Shown here piece after piece: positions 5,267 to 6,645 of a stretch of DNA of 6,645 bases; within the stretch, counting starts at the first letter, position 1, and each line of letters opens with the position of its first letter. The stretch is from Deferribacteraceae bacterium (GTDB lineage Bacteria > Chrysiogenota > Deferribacteres > Deferribacterales > JAISNW01), in the NCBI GenBank assembly GCA_031285415.1, contig JAITWF010000041.1, positions 1-6,645 of the forward strand, read 5' to 3'. The translations under genes were made by a program, and so were the position numbers. The notes below the pieces were generated by a model that worked only from the letters and a program-made list of their open reading frames with translations, was not told where the DNA came from and did no database searches.

Positions 5267-5848
5267 ATGAAAAAACTTATTATATTAATTTTAGGAGTAT
5301 TCCTTATGGCAGCGAGCGCAAATGCGGCAACTTTAGTGACATTCGAGACGAACTACGGCAAGATTCAGTTGGAGCTATACCCCGACAAGGCACCAGTAAC
5401 GGTAAAAAATTTCGTATCCTACGTCGAGTCTGGATTCTACAACGGTACAATCTTCCACAGAGTTATCCCAGGATTCATGATTCAGGGTGGCGGCATGACA
5501 GCCGAGATGGTAGAGAAAGATACGCAAGATCCGATAACCAACGAGGCCGACAATGGGCTTAAAAATGACAAATACACCATCGCTATGGCACGTACACCAG
5601 ACCCAAACTCTGCCACAGCACAGTTCTTTATAAATGTAGTAGATAATGATTTCTTGAACTTTCGCAATAAATCAACTAGCGGCTACGGATACGCCGTTTT
5701 TGGCAAGGTCATAACTGGCATGGATACAGTCGATAAGATCGCTAAAGTGCAGACCAAATCCGAGAGAGGGCACCAAGATGTGCCAGCTAAAGATGTTATC
5801 ATAACAAAGGCTACAGTAGCCTTTAGCACCGACAAAGAGAAAAAATAA
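5267..5848 (+). CDS. Periplasmic cyclophilin-type peptidyl-prolyl cis-trans isomerase
   Basis: This enzyme catalyses cis-trans isomerisation of X-Pro bonds and acts as a folding helper. It has 193 residues. Residues 1-20 are a clear Sec signal peptide: MKK, then a hydrophobic stretch, then ASANA with predicted cleavage before ATLV, so the mature protein of about 173 residues should be periplasmic (PpiA-like). The cyclophilin core follows: [16 protein letters not shown] (28-43), [13 protein letters not shown] (63-75) with catalytic Arg65, ATAQFFINV (116-124) with the QFF active-site residues, and [14 protein letters not shown] (145-158). FLNF (129-132) occupies the place where eukaryotic cyclophilins carry the cyclosporin-binding Trp. 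The tail is lysine-rich. A strong Shine-Dalgarno supports the ATG. Its stop shares one base with the plsC ATG (TAATG), so the two are probably co-translated. Confidence 0.95.
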   Translation: MKKLIILILGVFLMAASANAATLVTFETNYGKIQLELYPDKAPVTVKNFVSYVESGFYNGTIFHRVIPGFMIQGGGMTAEMVEKDTQDPITNEADNGLKNDKYTIAMARTPDPNSATAQFFINVVDNDFLNFRNKSTSGYGYAVFGKVITGMDTVDKIAKVQTKSERGHQDVPAKDVIITKATVAFSTDKEKK

Positions 5849-6579
5849 TGTCGTATTTACGCTGTATTGGCATAGTTATTGTTGCGTTTTGCTATGTAGC
5901 AGTGGGATTTCCGCTGCTACCATTCGGCAAGACTGGCGACTATTACAGGTGGGTAGCTGGCAGGTTTGGTAGAGATCTGCTAAAGATCGCAGGTGGAAAA
6001 GCCACAGTCAGTGGGCTTGAACAGCTCGACCCAGCCAAAAGCTATATCTTTATAGGCAATCATCAGAGCTATGCCGATATATTCATCATACTTGCCTCGC
6101 TAGACAAGCTTCATATGAAGGTGCTATTCATGCTAAAGAGGGAGCTTTTTAATATCCCTCTTTTCGGCATGGTAGCACGCCAGATGGGGCTTGTGCCTGT
6201 TGAGAGAGGCGAATCTCGGCAGGCGTTGAAAGCTATGATGGATGCGATGAAAACGATCAAAGATGGTCGTTCACTTGTGATCTTCCCCGAAGGCACTCGC
6301 ACCAAAGATGGCAACTTGCAGCCGTTCAAGCGAGGTGCATTTTTGTTGGCAGAGCGCACAGGGCTTGAGATTGTACCATTTGTAATAACAGGCACAGCGC
6401 AGGTTATGCCACGCAAAAATCTCCCCCTTACGCCTGGAGCATGCAATATAACCTTCTTGAAGCCTGTATCACCAGCAGAGGTAGGCAAAGAGCTTAGTAA
6501 CGTAGTTGAGCAGATGATAACCGAGCAGTATGCCCTCGACAAAGCTATCATGGATGAAAAGTGGGCGACCAAAGCGTAA
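5848..6579 (+). CDS. plsC: 1-acyl-sn-glycerol-3-phosphate acyltransferase
   Basis: This enzyme acylates lysophosphatidic acid at sn-2 to give phosphatidic acid, at the inner membrane face, for phospholipid synthesis. It has 243 residues, normal for the family. Residues about 5-25 form a hydrophobic membrane anchor. Acyltransferase blocks appear in order: block I NHQSYAD (71-77) with the H-x4-D catalytic pair His72 and Asp77; the ELFNIPLFGMVARQMG region (99-114) into block II VPVERGESR (116-124); block III FPEGTRTKDG (146-155), which binds the phosphate; and block IV VPFVITGT (176-183). Other lysophospholipid acyltransferases share these blocks, so acceptor specificity is inferred. It starts on the last base of the cyclophilin stop and has only a weak AGAGA site, which fits translational coupling. 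Its 3' end overlaps the next gene by 19 bases. Confidence 0.93.
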   Translation: MSYLRCIGIVIVAFCYVAVGFPLLPFGKTGDYYRWVAGRFGRDLLKIAGGKATVSGLEQLDPAKSYIFIGNHQSYADIFIILASLDKLHMKVLFMLKRELFNIPLFGMVARQMGLVPVERGESRQALKAMMDAMKTIKDGRSLVIFPEGTRTKDGNLQPFKRGAFLLAERTGLEIVPFVITGTAQVMPRKNLPLTPGACNITFLKPVSPAEVGKELSNVVEQMITEQYALDKAIMDEKWATKA

Positions 6580-6645
6580 TTCTAGCGTTCGGTGGAAACT
6601 CTGGCGATGTAGTAAAGACCTTTAAAGGCGCACTCGACCTATTGC
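6561..6645 (+). CDS. folK: HPPK (folate pyrophosphokinase)-like gene, 3' partial
   Basis: Only the first 28 codons are present before the right edge. The product begins (V)GDQSVILAFGGNSGD and continues VVKTFKGALDLL. This matches the N-terminus of 6-hydroxymethyl-7,8-dihydropterin pyrophosphokinase, whose consensus is a short strand, then GSNLGD, then a helix with a spaced Leu and Ala-Leu pattern; here the motif reads GGNSGD. The enzyme would pyrophosphorylate hydroxymethyl-dihydropterin in folate synthesis. An in-frame TGA at 6555-6557 leaves GTG at 6561 as the only usable start. The Shine-Dalgarno is weak (GGAT), which fits coupling to plsC, with which it overlaps by 19 bases in another frame. 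Only the N-terminal motif supports the call. Confidence 0.65.
   Translation, partial: MGDQSVILAFGGNSGDVVKTFKGALDLL

Noticed and set aside
6111..6572. Minus-strand open frame of 153 codons
   Set aside because: It is the antisense of plsC, whose acyltransferase motifs are unambiguous.
1..6645. CRISPR array, tRNA, rRNA, insertion sequence or phage attachment site
   Set aside because: I saw no regularly spaced repeats, no cloverleaf-like sequence, no transposase or integrase frame, and no direct repeats flanking the HEPN gene.

Overview
This 6.6 kb window is compact bacterial chromosome. It is dense with housekeeping genes for pyrimidine synthesis, a heme-type FAD oxidase, RNA methylation, protein folding, phospholipid synthesis and the start of a folate gene. 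A secreted cyclophilin with a Sec-type signal peptide suggests a diderm (Gram-negative-like) cell. Shine-Dalgarno sites are recognisable, GTG starts are used, ATA and CTA codons are common, and adjacent genes overlap by 1 to 19 bases. I cannot settle the phylum. The Thermus-type PyrE and class 1B PyrD point away from Enterobacteria, and a Deferribacterota-like or other deep-branching diderm is only a guess.

Layout, left block (plus strand, 1-2895): a protoporphyrinogen-oxidase-like FAD protein cut by the left edge, then pyrD (class 1B dihydroorotate dehydrogenase), then a RlmI/RlmK-type SAM methyltransferase. The three overlap end to start and look like one operon. Middle block (minus strand, 5027 down to 3100): an AT-rich Abi-like HEPN-domain gene, then pyrF, then pyrE. 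PyrD, PyrE and PyrF together make UMP from dihydroorotate, but they lie on two convergent transcription units. The 204-base gap between the convergent ends (2896-3099) holds two head-to-head 25-base hairpin units with compensatory base changes, and a second inverted-repeat structure that reaches the pyrE stop codon. Right block (plus strand, 5267-6645): a periplasmic cyclophilin, then plsC, then the first 28 codons of a folK-like gene, again overlapping.

The most unusual stretch is the 239-base divergent gap between the HEPN gene and the cyclophilin gene. It contains a near-consensus sigma70 promoter (TTGACA, 17-base spacer, TATATT) facing right. About 46 bases past the predicted start there is a strong intrinsic terminator with a UUCG loop, and no plus-strand gene lies between them. 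This predicts a roughly 68-nt structured RNA, or an attenuated leader. The 5' arm of that terminator (AGGCACAC) recurs directly beside the cyclophilin Shine-Dalgarno, so the terminator's 3' arm could pair there. I see no CRISPR array, tRNA, rRNA, insertion sequence or phage gene.
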